The notes beneath the pieces are model-generated. The model was not told the DNA's origin, did no database searches, and worked only from the letters and a program-made list of their open reading frames with translations. Below are positions 21,984-33,997 of a stretch of DNA of 64,000 bases, one piece after another. The first letter of the stretch is position 1. Each line of letters begins with the position of its first letter. Source of the stretch: Rhynchosporium graminicola (lineage: Eukaryota > Ascomycota > Leotiomycetes > Helotiales > Ploettnerulaceae); contig FJUW01000009.1 in NCBI GenBank assembly GCA_900074885.1, forward strand, positions 543,349-607,348. Reading direction: 5' to 3'. Position numbers and translations under genes: made by a program.

Positions 21984-24590
21984 ATGACAACTGCATCTCC
22001 TGCAGTCGTCGCGACTGAGCAGCAGAATAGTGACTCTGTTTACAAACATTATCATGGCTTTCCAGCTCCCAAAGGAACAACAACAAGCACTATTGTGCCA
22101 AGTCTGAAGGAGCCAGCCTCTCCGACGGACAGCGGACCCATCAATGAGGACAGCCACGTCAGAGAGCCATATTGGGGACCAGAAACGGATTATATCTTCG
22201 AGGTTCATCCTCTCAGATTACCTAAGCTCTCGCCTATAGACAGCGAATCGAATGCCAGAGTCTTAGCCAAAATGATGCGGCAAAAGCTCTTGTTCGAGAT
22301 CAGTGAGTCCACATTCAGTTACTTTTTATGGTGTTGACATTCGTCACGTGGTTGAAGTAATATTACATGCCGGTTAATTAATAAACAAAAGTGAAATTTA
22401 CAGGTCTCGAGCCTAGGAAACGGATCATTGGTAGCGCTTACTTATATCTTGACCCACTACAGCCGGACCTGACAGAACCCCATTTCTACGAATGGCGATT
22501 CACACCCGAGTACCCTGGCTTTCCACTACGCCCGCTTGCAAAGTGGCGAGAGGAAGAGACCAGAGCATGCCATGTAGCATTGAAGAACGGAGATGTGTAC
22601 TTAGTGGATCCTAGAAACCCTGGCCCAAGACCGCCGAGGGAACAGGGAGCCGTGCCTGAAATCGGGCAGAAGATACCCGGTAGTGAAGCACACAATAGGC
22701 AACGACTAGTTGCCATTGCTGAAGCGGCATTTTCGAAACGTATCGGTACGTTTGCAGTTTAAAAATCGAAATATGACTGACAGTTAGCCTAGTGACCAAG
22801 ACGGGCATCACTTTGTTTGACTATAGCCTCGTCCTTGACGGGGATGGCTCCCAAGGACTTCCTGGATGGAGATGGAAATTTCCCAAATCTGGAATCATGA
22901 GCAAATTTCCTGAACTCAAGAACTTTTGGAATGTAAGATTGAAGGCTGTTTGTGGCGAAAAGTTATATTTTGAGCATAGGCTGACTACGTTGCATGCAGT
23001 GGACCACTGAGGAGATCCTGCACGCTCTTCATGCATTGTTACAGAATACCCTGACACTAGAGCGTCTTAATCACTCACAGGCGCATGATGCTGGATTCCG
23101 GGTGTTGCCACAGGCTGCCTCGACAGCACCACGTCCACACAACACCTATGGGCTAATGAGTAACGAATCATCTCGACTTTACCATAATCCCATCAAGCCG
23201 CCGTATAATCCCATTAAGCCCCGGTTGCCGCAAACATGTAATGCGTTACTCGTGAATCAGAATATCCATCCTATTGATTCTAAACTGCAGATCAATAAAC
23301 CGTCTTCCGCGGGCTACTACCAAAACCCTATCAATCTTGAGAGTAAGTTGTATTACTACTCTCCCTTCCAAACAATGAAGAATTGTATTTAACTACGACC
23401 TATGGAATTTAGCTAAGTTCATGACAGCCCCTAACCAAGCCAGAAGCGAAGACCGATTTATGGCACATACGAATGCAGCTGTCGCCCCAAGACATCCTAG
23501 ACATATGGACATCACACTCACACCAAACTCATATACATTAGATAATCTAGTGACTCAATTGAGTGATCAATCACAACTATGGAAACAAGACTGGAAGGAT
23601 CTTCAAGCATCCAAGGCAAGAGAACGCAGTTTCGCAAAAGCCAATGACGAACAAGCTACCCGTATCGGTGTCCTTGAAAAGGCTCTCAGCGAGATTGAAC
23701 GTTCTGGGATAGCCTTGAACGGAGAACAAACATCCGCCCAGGCCGCAGTACCGAACGGTGCTTGTGTTATTACAGGCATGGAAGGTTTCTACAAAAGAGA
23801 GATCAGTGAACTCAAAGCCCAAAATGAGGAACTCAAAGAAGTAATTCAAGGCCAAGAAGAGGATTTCAAGAATGCGATCTGGCTTCGCGATCGAAACAAA
23901 GAATTAGAAGCCCAGCTCGTCGAAAAAAACAAAGAAGCAACTTCCGCCTACGAAGCACTTGCCGTCCTCTCGAGCTCCAGCGCCTTGTCTCGAGCAGCCG
24001 GCCTATCGACCAGCGGCCTTGAGTCTAGCCAAGTTAAATGTGATCGATGCGTGCGCAGAAATCAGTTCTGTGTTAACCCTGGCGGACCATGTGGGTACTG
24101 CAGAGGGATAAATAAAGTCTGCACCTTCGAGACGTCGACTGGTATCGGTGATGTGCTCGAGAAGGCGCGCAAGGCTACGGAGTCGGCAAGCCAATTTCTG
24201 CAGAGGAGAGAGTATAAAAGTCCCTACTTGATGGCGAAGGAGAGGGCGACTGGTCGAGGAGATGAGGAGCAGTCACAGGTACAGGGAATATCGATTCTAG
24301 GGAGGCAGGAGCAGCAGGTTCAAAGGGCTAGTGATTCGCCCCAGAATTTTCCGAAGGTTGTACGGCCTCAGTCGATATCCTCGTCTACGCGTGATTCGGA
24401 GAGGGGCACGCCACAGCCAGCACCGACAGTCGACGAAACCCTGAAGCGACCAGCTGATGAGAATCTTGCTTCGGTGAATAAGAGGCTGGCAATGGTGTAT
24501 GGGGTTCAGAGCCAGCACATATGTGATAGCCCAATGAACGGTACTTGGGAAACGACCGTCGCGGAGCTTGATGAGCAATTCAGGTTTTAG
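21984..24590 (+). CDS. W-x-F repeat protein with C-terminal Zn(II)2Cys6 cluster, five exons
   Basis: Exons: 21984-22302, 22404-22745, 22784-22932, 23000-23342 and 23413-24590; 776 residues. Unit 1 has Y135-x-W137-x-F139, Y143-P-x-F-P147 and W154. Unit 2 has W251-x-F253, F262-P263 and W269/W271, then an amphipathic helix ending A-L-H-A-L. A helix (R-Q-R-L-V-A-I-A-E-A) joins them, as in the gene at 10654-13468. A Pro/Asn-rich linker follows, with N-P-I-K-P repeated, then a coiled coil at about 420-560. After it comes a complete binuclear zinc motif: C594-x2-C597-x6-C604-x6-C611-x2-C614-x6-C621. The tail is basic and Ser/Pro-rich. Normal fungal Zn2Cys6 factors carry the cluster at the N terminus with the coiled coil after it; here the order is reversed. 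Probably nuclear and DNA-binding, by inference. Confidence 0.75.
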
Positions 24591-25697
24591 GGGGTGCGGG
24601 TGCTGGGATTCCGGGGTACTGGGAGGTTTGGAGGCTTGGATTCTGGTGGAGTTTGGTGGTCATTGAATAGCACTGCTCGGGACTTGAATCTCTGGGAAGG
24701 AGTATCGCTTGTGTATTACATAATGTAATCCTAATTAACAAATTGATCACGAAAAAGTGCACAACTAATCAACTACATAGTACAACAAAGGGCTTGTAGA
24801 TATCACCCTTCGCAGCGAATCGCATTTAAGAAAGGCAAATGGGTTAAGAATGTTTGCTTCTGAGGCATGTTAAACTTTGTCGATGTTTCTTTTCAAATAG
24901 TGCTTTTGGGAGGAAAGTTACTCGAGTAGTTGGAGGAGCAGAAGACTAGGCTGTGTGTGACTGCATTTACGTGTTTGACAGATATGATTTATCTGTAGTT
25001 GGGAGAAAGTAAGAGAGTGAGTTGAAGGCTATGTAGATTTAGAATAGTGGGAGGTGAAAGGAAAAAAATTGGTTGAGTTTGCGGGCGTAATCCGTTTCGT
25101 TACTGATAATTCCAGGTTCTATACATATATATATATATGAACTCTTGGATACATGTCTACTATAACTGATATTATATGAGCTCGATTTCGAACCTGCTAT
25201 ATTAATTCTTTTATATTGTCTGATGGTACCTCGGTCCTGAATCAGTTCATATGGGATTACTTTACGGATGGTAAGGGCTGGTGACATTACAGTCAAATTC
25301 AAGTTTGAGAATTACTGAAGCCGAATGAGCGTGGGCTTATGCCGCCTTAATCGAAAGCTGACTTGAACCAGTACAAAAAACGTAATAGCCACTTCCATGG
25401 CTGTTCAGCTCGGGATCCGTTGACACCCGAGCTCACAGAAGGCGGTCCGGTATGTTGACTTGACGATCACCAGCAGCAGTTTTTCATTGGATGAATAGAC
25501 GGGATACGGAGGCAAAAGCAGCCCCTGAAATGTGTTGTGGGTATGCATTCCCTCTGCCAAGCACACTCGTCGGTACGTTGAAGACCGTACTGACCCAGAA
25601 ACATTCTGTTAACAGGCATGGAGACCTCCCGAAACAAGTTCCAATTTCTCAAGGCAGCCATTAGTTAGCAAGAAGCCTCCTAGACATCAACTTCGTT
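24591..25697. other. Intergenic, AT-rich in part
   Basis: Contains a short (TA)n run at about 25125-25138 and a small hairpin at 25407-25433. Otherwise no gene is seen. It separates the housekeeping block from the secreted-enzyme island. Confidence 0.5.
25407..25433. repeat. 8-bp inverted repeat (AGCTCGGG / CCCGAGCT)
   Basis: Perfect GC-rich stem with an 11-nt loop, about 265 bp upstream of the GH105 start. It could be a factor-binding dyad; no T-run follows. Confidence 0.4.
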
Positions 25698-26900
25698 ATG
25701 CCTCAAATCGCTCATGGCATTGATGCTGCAGACGTTCATGTCACGATCAAGTTGTTGATTGAGCAACTAGTGAACATAGAGGATACGACAGGAGAGTTCC
25801 TCTTGCATTTAGAAGACGGGAGGGTGATTGATACGAAAGGTTGGAACGGGTGGGAATGGACACATGGAATTGGTCTATATGGACTTTGGAATTACCACAC
25901 CGTAAGATTTCTGCCCCCACTTTTGACTCTCATCGACAATATGAAATGTCCAGGTTTAGAGATTCTCACTGAACTTACGACACAGTTGACTGGCTCATCT
26001 GAGCCCCTTAAAATAATCGAAGCATGGTTCACAGCCCGTTTCGAAGAAGGCGGAACGACCAAAAATATCAACACCATGGCCTCAATGCTCACCCTAGCCT
26101 ACCTCTACGAAAAGACAGGTAATCAAACCTGTCTCCCATGGCTAGAAGCCTGGGCCGACTGGGCAATGTACGAGCTTCCCCGTACAAAATTCGGCGGGAT
26201 GTCTCACCAGACATACAACAATCTCAACGCCCAAGAACTCTGGGACGATACTCTCATGATGACAGTCATGCCCCTCGCCAAAATCGGAAAATTCCTCAAT
26301 CGCCCTAGCTATGTCGAGGAAGCTAAACGACAGTTTTTGCTGCATATCAAATATCTGTTCGATGCAAAGACGGGGCTGTTTTATCATGGCTGGACGTTTG
26401 ACGGCAATCATAATTTCGCCGCGGCGCTCTGGGCAAGAGGTAATTCGTGGTTGACTATCGTGATTCCGGAATTTCTCGAGCTCTTAGATCTGCCTCCGAG
26501 CGATGCATTCCGGGTTCATCTCATCGACACGCTGGAAGCTCAATGTCGGGCTCTGATCCAATATCAAGAACCAGGCGGTCTCTGGCGCACCTTGATCGAC
26601 CAACCCTTGAACGAAGGATCTTACATCGAGAGTTCTGCGGCCTCAGGATTTGCTTTCGGGATGCTGAAAGCTTTGAGGCTGCGATATATCCAGGGTGATG
26701 AGTTCCGGGATTCGGCGGTCAGGGCCGTGAAAGCTTTGCTTGGAAAAGTTAGTGAGCAGGGTGAGTTAATGGATGTTAGTTTCGGGACGGCGATGGGGCA
26801 TGATTTGAAGCATTATAAGGATATTGAGAGGACGAGCATGCCGTATGGTCAGGCGATGGCTATTATGGCTCTTGGCGAGTTCTTGAGAGTGTACATATAA
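25698..26900 (+). CDS. GH105 unsaturated rhamnogalacturonyl hydrolase
   Basis: This (alpha/alpha)6-barrel enzyme removes unsaturated galacturonic acid from oligosaccharides made by pectate and rhamnogalacturonan lyases. I place an 84-nt intron at 25902-25985: without it Y-H-T joins directly to L-T-G-S-S-E, exactly the spacing of the family. The spliced product has 372 residues, the normal GH105 length. Key features are W-E-W-T-H-G-I near 51-58, N-T-M-A near 97-100, the W154-D155-D156 motif with the catalytic Asp, H202-G-W204, and R219-G-N-S-W223. No signal peptide is evident, so it is probably intracellular, acting on imported oligosaccharides. The intron has no stop and a length divisible by three, so retention would still give an open frame. 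Confidence 0.9.
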   Translation: MPQIAHGIDAADVHVTIKLLIEQLVNIEDTTGEFLLHLEDGRVIDTKGWNGWEWTHGIGLYGLWNYHTVRFLPPLLTLIDNMKCPGLEILTELTTQLTGSSEPLKIIEAWFTARFEEGGTTKNINTMASMLTLAYLYEKTGNQTCLPWLEAWADWAMYELPRTKFGGMSHQTYNNLNAQELWDDTLMMTVMPLAKIGKFLNRPSYVEEAKRQFLLHIKYLFDAKTGLFYHGWTFDGNHNFAAALWARGNSWLTIVIPEFLELLDLPPSDAFRVHLIDTLEAQCRALIQYQEPGGLWRTLIDQPLNEGSYIESSAASGFAFGMLKALRLRYIQGDEFRDSAVRAVKALLGKVSEQGELMDVSFGTAMGHDLKHYKDIERTSMPYGQAMAIMALGEFLRVYI

Positions 26901-28791
26901 GAGATAGTGGCCGGACCAGGCCGGTGGCTCTATCTACTCGGTTTCTTCAGAAGTCGGAACCAATCCACTGTGGATTTACAAGGGCAAACATACTCAGACT
27001 CCTGGAGAAATTGAGTACTGTTGTGGTGAGATACGGAGGTAGAACTCCGATTGACGTATAGGGATTTCGAGTTCCTCAGAGGAGCAGCAACATTGTCACT
27101 AGACAGAAGGTTTTGCACTTCCTGGTAAGTCTATGCCGCTTCAGGCAGACTTTTTCTTGTTCACGCTAAGATTTTCATTTCCGTTCTTGAAGTGAATTTA
27201 TAGTTCCCATTTCCGAAAAAATATGGAGAAAGGTTTATATTTGTAGTCATATACGGATATGGATTAAGAGCCTCCAGGGAACTAGGGTGCGAAATGCAAG
27301 CCTAGGGTGTCATGAGCAGCAAGTGTGACCAGCAATAGCAAAAAAGTCTAATGGTCGACATCTCACCGTGCTGGGTGGGATCCTCGTCACAAGACATCGC
27401 TCGCTCATTGTCTTTTGGCGTCAAGTCGCGTCAAAGAGTGCCGAGATCTGTTCAGGGTCCGACCCACTCGCTTAATAGCCTGCTATTATTATCTGGCCAG
27501 AAGCTTAATATCTTCCCAATTTGGTGAAACTTCAATGAATGGTCAATATCTGGAACGTCTTGTCGATTAATTAAATTGGCTAAAAGCCTAGGGGCATTTG
27601 ATAGGTTAGAAAATTGAAGAAGCATGGAGGGAGTGTGTGCCCAAGAATTCAAATCAACTGGCTATCTATCGAACAGGCATCGACTCTAAGCATCTCTACT
27701 CTTTTAAAATCGCTCATAATACCAAGATGTACGGTGTAGTCCTCACTTATCCGCAAAGTACACATTTGCTTTTTTGTCTCTCCTTTAATGTAATGGAGTA
27801 CTATTTTCCCTGCTACATTACACCTCCGGCAGCAGCCCCCTGTAGGGCCTAGTGAAAGATATGACAACAGAAGATAGTTATAGTTATACTACTCCACAGA
27901 GAACTGATACAATATAGCTAAGTTTTTATTTTGATGTCTAGAACGCCAGACAGAATACAGTTTGGCCAATATCGCAGGAATGATCAAACTCTGATTGGTT
28001 TGGGGTGTTGGCGGCGGCCGGCCATTTTATAAATGTCAGGTAGCCCATGCTTGACCTGAATGGACTCATGTTCAGGTATCTTTCTCCTCGTGCTCTTCCT
28101 CAGTGACATGCGGGATGTGGACGCCGTTCGCGTCAAAGCGCTCATGTTGACGCCTCGTGTCCCTGACGAGCCGTCTTGCCCAATTTCCTTAGCCCCTGAA
28201 CGCAACCGAATTAAGCCTCGAACATGGCTCTTTTTCAGCTCGCTTAAGTAAGAAGCGGGATACCATCAGCCCTTAGCCCTTACTTGTATTTACTTATACG
28301 GAGGTGACTACCGTATGTAATGCTCAAGAACCTTATTTATAAGAGCTTCAACCCTGTTGAATATGCAACGAGCCTACTCCACAGGAAAAATGAGATTACA
28401 ACTAGTCGGCATGCTCAGATCGTGAGTGCGAATGCTGCACAACGTTCTTTTACTATCCGAAACTATCAGATTGGTGTACGACTAAGACTGATCGGATTGA
28501 TCTGTCCATGGACTATCTAGTCTCGGTGCCTATTCCTTCGACCAAGCAGTAGTATTGGCTGTTCAGCGCGCCACAATGCTTGCTACCTTGCCATACCACT
28601 AAGCCTTGCTCTCTTGTCCCTTTGGACCCTTCAAAAGCGCCTTTATTAGATGCCCTCCCACTTCGAGGTTTTGTGGTTTTTGAAATCCAAAGGTATTCGA
28701 CGCTCATACACAAGCGGCTCCTTCACACTCGTTCTACCACGGCCTATCTTTAAATTCCTATTCTTTAGTTTCTAGTATTCTTGCCGCAACT
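26901..28791. other. 1.9-kb intergenic region
   Basis: Presumed 3' UTR of the GH105 gene and promoter of the GH55 gene. A few ORFs of 60-73 codons have no recognisable features. No repeat or RNA gene seen. Confidence 0.5.
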
Positions 28792-31526
28792 ATGAAGCTC
28801 TACGTATCCCTTCTATTGTGTTTTGGCTTAGTGGCTGAGGTACTTGGCGTCCATGATGGAAAGAGTTTCTGGTTGGAATGGATCGCAAAACGTGGCGTAG
28901 CTCCGTTCAATCCAGATGGCGCTGCGTATCCTGTGTATAGAAATGTCATGTCCTATGGGGCAAAGGGTATTCTTTTTCGATCTTTAGAAATGAGCAAATA
29001 CTGAACTCTACTAGGTGATGGTGTTACTGATGACACTGCTGCTATCCAGAAGGCTATAGCTGCTGGAAGTCGATGCAAGCCAGGAGCGCCAGCTGTGCGG
29101 TGCGAGTCAAGCACGATCGCGCCTGCAACCGTCTACTTCCCTGCCGGAACATACCTCATTTCTGCACCGATTATACAATACTATATGACAAATTTGATTG
29201 GTAACCCGAATGCTGGACATATGCCTGTTTTGAAGGCATCTGCGAAATTTGTTGGAATCGCTCTTATCGATTCGAATCCGTACCTTGGCTCCGCAGATCC
29301 CGCCTATGTTTCGACCAACGTATTCTATAGACAAATCCGAAACTTAGTCTTAGACACCACAAATCAGCCAGCAGAAAATTTGGCCAGAGGTATTCATTGG
29401 CCGACCGCTCAAGCGACGAGCATTCAGAATTGTGTGTTCAAATTGAGCCAAGCTAGTGGAACCAGACACCAAGGAGTGTTCGTCGAGAACGGTCAGTACA
29501 TTACCCTGGCATGGAAGTAGGGCAAGGACTGACGAGATTGGATAGGCTCTGGTGGCTTCTTGAATGATCTGATCTTTTATGGTGGTGGTCATGCGTTGGA
29601 AGTCGGGTCTCAACAATTCACGTCTCGAAATTTGACTTTCTATAAGCGAGTACTCACTTTCCATCTAGAAGAGATTGGTGCTAATAGAACAACAGCTCAA
29701 AGGTAGCTATCTACCAAGTCTGGGACTGGAGTTGGACATATATAGGTCTATCGATCAATAATTGCAATATCGGTATTGACATGTCTAATGGCGGTTCTGC
29801 AGCCCAATTGGTTGGCTCAGTTGTTGTGATTGACAGCACCTTCGCCGATACACCCGTGGGAATCTCAACTTCGCGAACCACCACCTCTTCACCAAAGGCC
29901 GGCGGCGGTCTTGCTCTGGAGAATGTCATCTTCACCAACGTCCCAGTCGCTGTTAAGGGTCCAACCTCGACATCACTTACAGGGAGCATCGGTTCTATTA
30001 CGCTCAGTACAGGTTGGGTCCAGGGAAATGTGTATAGTCCCAACTCTAGCCCTAATGCCATGAGCCCCGTCTCTTCTTTCATTCGTCCACAATCTATGCT
30101 CCAGGGCACGAGATACTACACTCGATCGAAGCCTCAGTACGAGACAACGAACTCAGCCGAATTTTTCAGCGTTCGTGCCGCAGGTGCTAAAGGAGATGGA
30201 GTCACTGATGACACAGCTGTTATTCAGAGCCTCATCAACTCTGCTTCCTCTGCAGGTAAAATTGTTTACTTTGACTATGGTGTTTACAAGATTACCAGCT
30301 CTATCACCATTCCTCCAGGAGCTAGGATTGTCGGAGAATCCTACCCTACAATCATGGGATCTGGCCCGTTCTTCTCCAACATCAATGGCCCTGTCCCGGT
30401 TGTCCGAGTGGGTGCTGCAAGTGGTCAGACCGGTGTAATCGAATGGTCAGACATGATTGTTTCGACACAGGGCAATACCGCCGGTGCTGTTCTCATTCAA
30501 TACAATCTTGCCTCGCCAGCCAATACCCCTTCAGGAATGTGGGATGTACACACGCGTATTGGCGGATTCAAGGGAAGCAACTTGCAAACTACCCAGTGCG
30601 CAGCTACCGAACCACAACCAAACAACAATTGTATCGCTGCCTGGCAATCTATGATCATTGGCAACATTGCCAATGGTCTCTACATGGAGAATGTGTGGCT
30701 TTGGACCGCTGATCACGATTTGGATGATGTCAAAAACAAAAATACCCAAATCACCGCGTATGCTGGCCGTGGACTCTCTTGCGAGAGCGCCGTTGGAAAC
30801 ATCTGGCTGTGGGTTTCCTGATCTATGTATATTTGACCTTCGCTAATCGCTCTTAGTGTTGGAACGGCTGTCGAACATCATGTTCTTTACCAGTACCAGT
30901 TCATGAACACGAAGAATATCTTCATGGGCTTCATTCAGACAGAGACTCCGTCAGCATTACCATTCCATTTCTCTTTCTGGCACTGACAATCTCTAGATAT
31001 TTTCAACCAAGCCCTAGAGCAACATTACCGTTCCCAGTCTTTCCTGCTCGCCACGACCCCAATTTTGCGGATTATTGCGCCGGCAAACCGGCCAACTGTA
31101 ACTTAGCATGGGGACTCCGAGTGTTAAACTCAAACAATATTCTCATCTACGGTGCAGGTTTTTATTCATTTTTTAACAGCTACGATAAGAGTTAGTACCC
31201 TCCTTTTATCTCTTCTTCCCCTTTGCCATTCCCTTAAGCCACCCTTAACCTCAAACTCATACTGACTCCACACAGCTTGCTCCGATCACACAGCATCCGT
31301 TTACAATGAGTACTGCCAGACCCAAATTGTCGGCATCGACAATGGTGGGGGAACAGAACAGTCTTATTCCGGAAGTACAGTCTTCATGTACGGCCTGAAT
31401 ACTGTCGGTGCCGTATCGATGGTGGATAGGAATGGCGCGAGTGCCGCTGCGGAGAAGGATAATACGGGCAATTTCGCTGCGTCGATCATTAGGTTTGTGA
31501 CAAACGTGCCTGGTAGAAGTGCTTGA
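28792..31526 (+). CDS. Secreted GH55 exo-beta-1,3-glucanase, seven exons
   Basis: Exons: 28792-28966, 29015-29491, 29546-29645, 29696-30808, 30857-30949, 30997-31190 and 31276-31526; 800 residues. The protein starts with a signal peptide (M-K-L-Y-V-S-L-L-L-C-F-G-L-V-A). Two pectate-lyase-fold beta-helix halves follow, each opening with the G-A-K-G-D-G-V-T-D-D motif (near residues 57 and 440), which is the GH55 layout. Other family landmarks are Y-Q-V-W-D-W, W-T-A-D-H-D and G-T-A-V-E-H-H. It would release glucose from beta-1,3-glucan (cell wall remodelling, mycoparasitism or nutrition). Intron 3 (29646-29695) fits only as a GC-AG intron (A-A|GCGAGT, CTAAT branch, CAG), which restores the expected N-S-K-V-A-I-Y-Q-V reading. 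Not broken. Confidence 0.9.
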
Positions 31527-32109
31527 GTATTCGAGATCAGAACTCGATTTCTTGCGAGTCAAGGTCTCGGAGTCAACTGGATTATGTCCAATCTCGTTCG
31601 AATGCAAATCTTGAATGGTTTCAATGATTTTTGTAATGATATTGTGCTTTGGGTACACAAGGGGGACTTGTTTGATGGTGACAGGACACTGGCAGCGTCT
31701 AGAGTGGTGAACTGTAGGACTACGCCGCGAGCACTGGGAAATTTTGTCCTGGAAATGTTTACACATTTTAATTCTGCAAGTTAACTAGCTAATGATCAAG
31801 TATTAAATCCAGAGCCTAAGCCTTGCCGCATCTAACAAGCGTCGCTTCAGTCAGACCGGCACTACCAATTGCCGCATTTCCGCCGCTCACTCCGACTCAC
31901 TCACTCCCGAAGGTAGTGTTCGGAGGGTACTAATGCAGCCCCAAACTCACGGAGGGCATAAAATAGTCGGGACAATGTTGCGGTACCTTGGCGTGATCGT
32001 ACGTTAATTATGCTCGTGAAATCCCAGGTTTAGCGAAGTAAAGACCTCCCGTCTTCACTCAAACATTAGCCGCTAGCCGAGGACTTGGAAGCTTTTTCAC
32101 CAACGGTTT
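31527..32109. other. Intergenic between GH55 and the peptidase relic
   Basis: 583 bp with the GH55 3' UTR. The missing N-terminal coding part of the downstream M28 relic should have lain here but cannot be read. Confidence 0.45.
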
Positions 32110-33494
32110 CATGGGATATCAGCTACTTAGATCAACATGGCAACTACTACAAGTATTACCAACAGCCTGTGTCACTTTCTAGGGGGGCTGGGGCGAAAAG
32201 TTGGGACTGTTGGGGGTACAGTCACCTAAGCTTTCGCCACTGATCTTGCTCCCCCGGGAAATGTTTCAGGGTCAGTAGTGTCACTTAATAATATGGGTTG
32301 CCGTAAAGTATGTATCATTCTCTCATCCAATATTCTGCGAACTGCAGGAAATTTGGCTGATGAGCGATCGCGATAGTCTGACATCCCAGACGGCATTGCA
32401 GGCAAAATTGCACTCGTCCCCTGCGGAGATTGCGAAGCCGCTTATAAAGAATACAACGCTTTCCACGCTGGAGCTATCGTAATGATCCTTAGAACAATTA
32501 CAAAGGTACTCTCGAAGGATACTCTATGCAAATACTCCCTTCAGTCGGAGGACCCTTCGTTCCAACTGTGAGCATCACCATGGATAACGCTCTCGCTCTC
32601 GAAGATCAACTCAGCAAAGGCGAAGAAGTCATGGCTGGGATCACCATAAAGACTACCGATTACGTTACTCACAACATCATTGCAGAGACCATTGAAAGAG
32701 ATCACGACAGCGTCATCTTTGTTAGCGCTCACAGTGATTCTATCCCAGCCGGTATTTTTGTTTTCATGCGATGCCTCAACCATTCACTGATTCTCTGTAG
32801 AGCCTGAATTAACGATAATGGTTCAAGCGCAATCATCCGAAATCGCTATCCAACTCACTAATTTCAGCGTAACCAACGCCGTCCGCTTCGCGTGGTGAAC
32901 AGCCGAAGAAGAGAATCTCCTCGGCTCAACATACTACGTCAACCAGTCTTCCAAATCTGATCTCGAAAAAACTCGTCTCTTGCTCAACTTCGACATGTTA
33001 GCTTCCCCCAATTACTCCCTTCAAGTTTACAACGGCCATGGTTCAGCATTCGGCGAACAAGGATCTTCCGGATCCGCTGAAGCTGAAAAGGAATTCGAGC
33101 GTTTCTTCACCGAAGAGCTAGGTCAGAACTACGCAGAGATCGAATTTGATGGCTTATCAGACTATCAACCGTTTTTCGAAGCAGGTGTTGCGAATGGAAC
33201 GACTGCTACTGGTATCATTGACCTCAAGACTTACGAAGAGGCGAATTATTCGGAGGCGTGGTAGGACAGCCGCATGATCCTAATTATCATATGGTCGGCA
33301 ATACGGTGGATAATCTTAACGTGGGTGCGTACATCATTATGAGTAGGAATGTGGCGCATATGACTGTAAATTTTGCGAGGAGTTTTTCATTATTGCCGGA
33401 GAGAGGTCTTAAGTCGAGAAAAGAGAAGACGAATTCTAAGAGGAGGATAAATATCAAGGTTTCCGGAAGAGGCTGTGGGCATCACCAGCTGTAA
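32110..33494 (+). pseudogene. Decayed M28 aminopeptidase with PA domain
   Basis: Homology to secreted fungal aminopeptidases (M28, vacuolar aminopeptidase Y type) is clear in pieces in changing frames. A Y-L-D-Q-H-G-N-Y-Y segment is near 32120. A protease-associated domain follows (D-G-I-A-G-K-I-A-L-V near 32390), then the metal-site segment S-A-H-S-D-S-I-P-A-G (near 32730) ending in a putative intron, and a long C-terminal block from L-L-N-F-D-M-L (32980). Lesions seen: two frame changes around the I-N-D-N-G-S motif (near 32815-32850), a TGG-to-TGA stop after F-A-W (near 32897), and a frame change before G-G-V-V-G-Q-P-H-D-P (near 33250). The signal peptide end is missing. Therefore inactive. 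Confidence 0.82.
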
Positions 33495-33997
33495 TGCATG
33501 ATATGCAGATCGGTAAATGTGTCTCCTTGCCACGATTAATGCTTTGCGAATCCAGATCTTGGAATAGAGATCATTATCTATGGACTCCTTTTTGCTTATC
33601 CGACCTTTCGTCCCTCGCTTTCGCGCCAGTCTTTTTGTCCTTGATTTTTTCTCGCGATGGATAACAAAGACTCGATACGCTCGATAATAGAATGACGCAC
33701 AAAGCTATGGTTCAGCCGGGAAGTTTGTCTTCTTTGTAATTCCACGCAGCTTCGAAGACTGGTGACAAAGAAGGCAGGTCCTCGTGAATCATCCATCAGA
33801 AGTAGTCACGCTAGCAAACATAAACACTTATAAAGAGCCCGCTGCCGATCTCCTAGTCTTGTTTAAGCACTGCACCTACAAATCAAAAATCCCAAATTCC
33901 ACAACACTATCAGCCAAACGCCAAATTTGCACTACCTCGACCATAACTGACGCTTAAAAGCACTACTAGCGCACGGTAAAAAAAAAAGACTAAAAAA
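33495..33997. other. Intergenic with putative promoter
   Basis: A TATA-like CTTATAAAG near 33827-33835 lies about 160 bp before the next ATG. Otherwise nothing recognised. Confidence 0.4.

Noticed and set aside
29711..30109. 132-codon minus ORF
   Set aside because: Lies fully antisense to exon 4 of the GH55 gene, which has strong family support.
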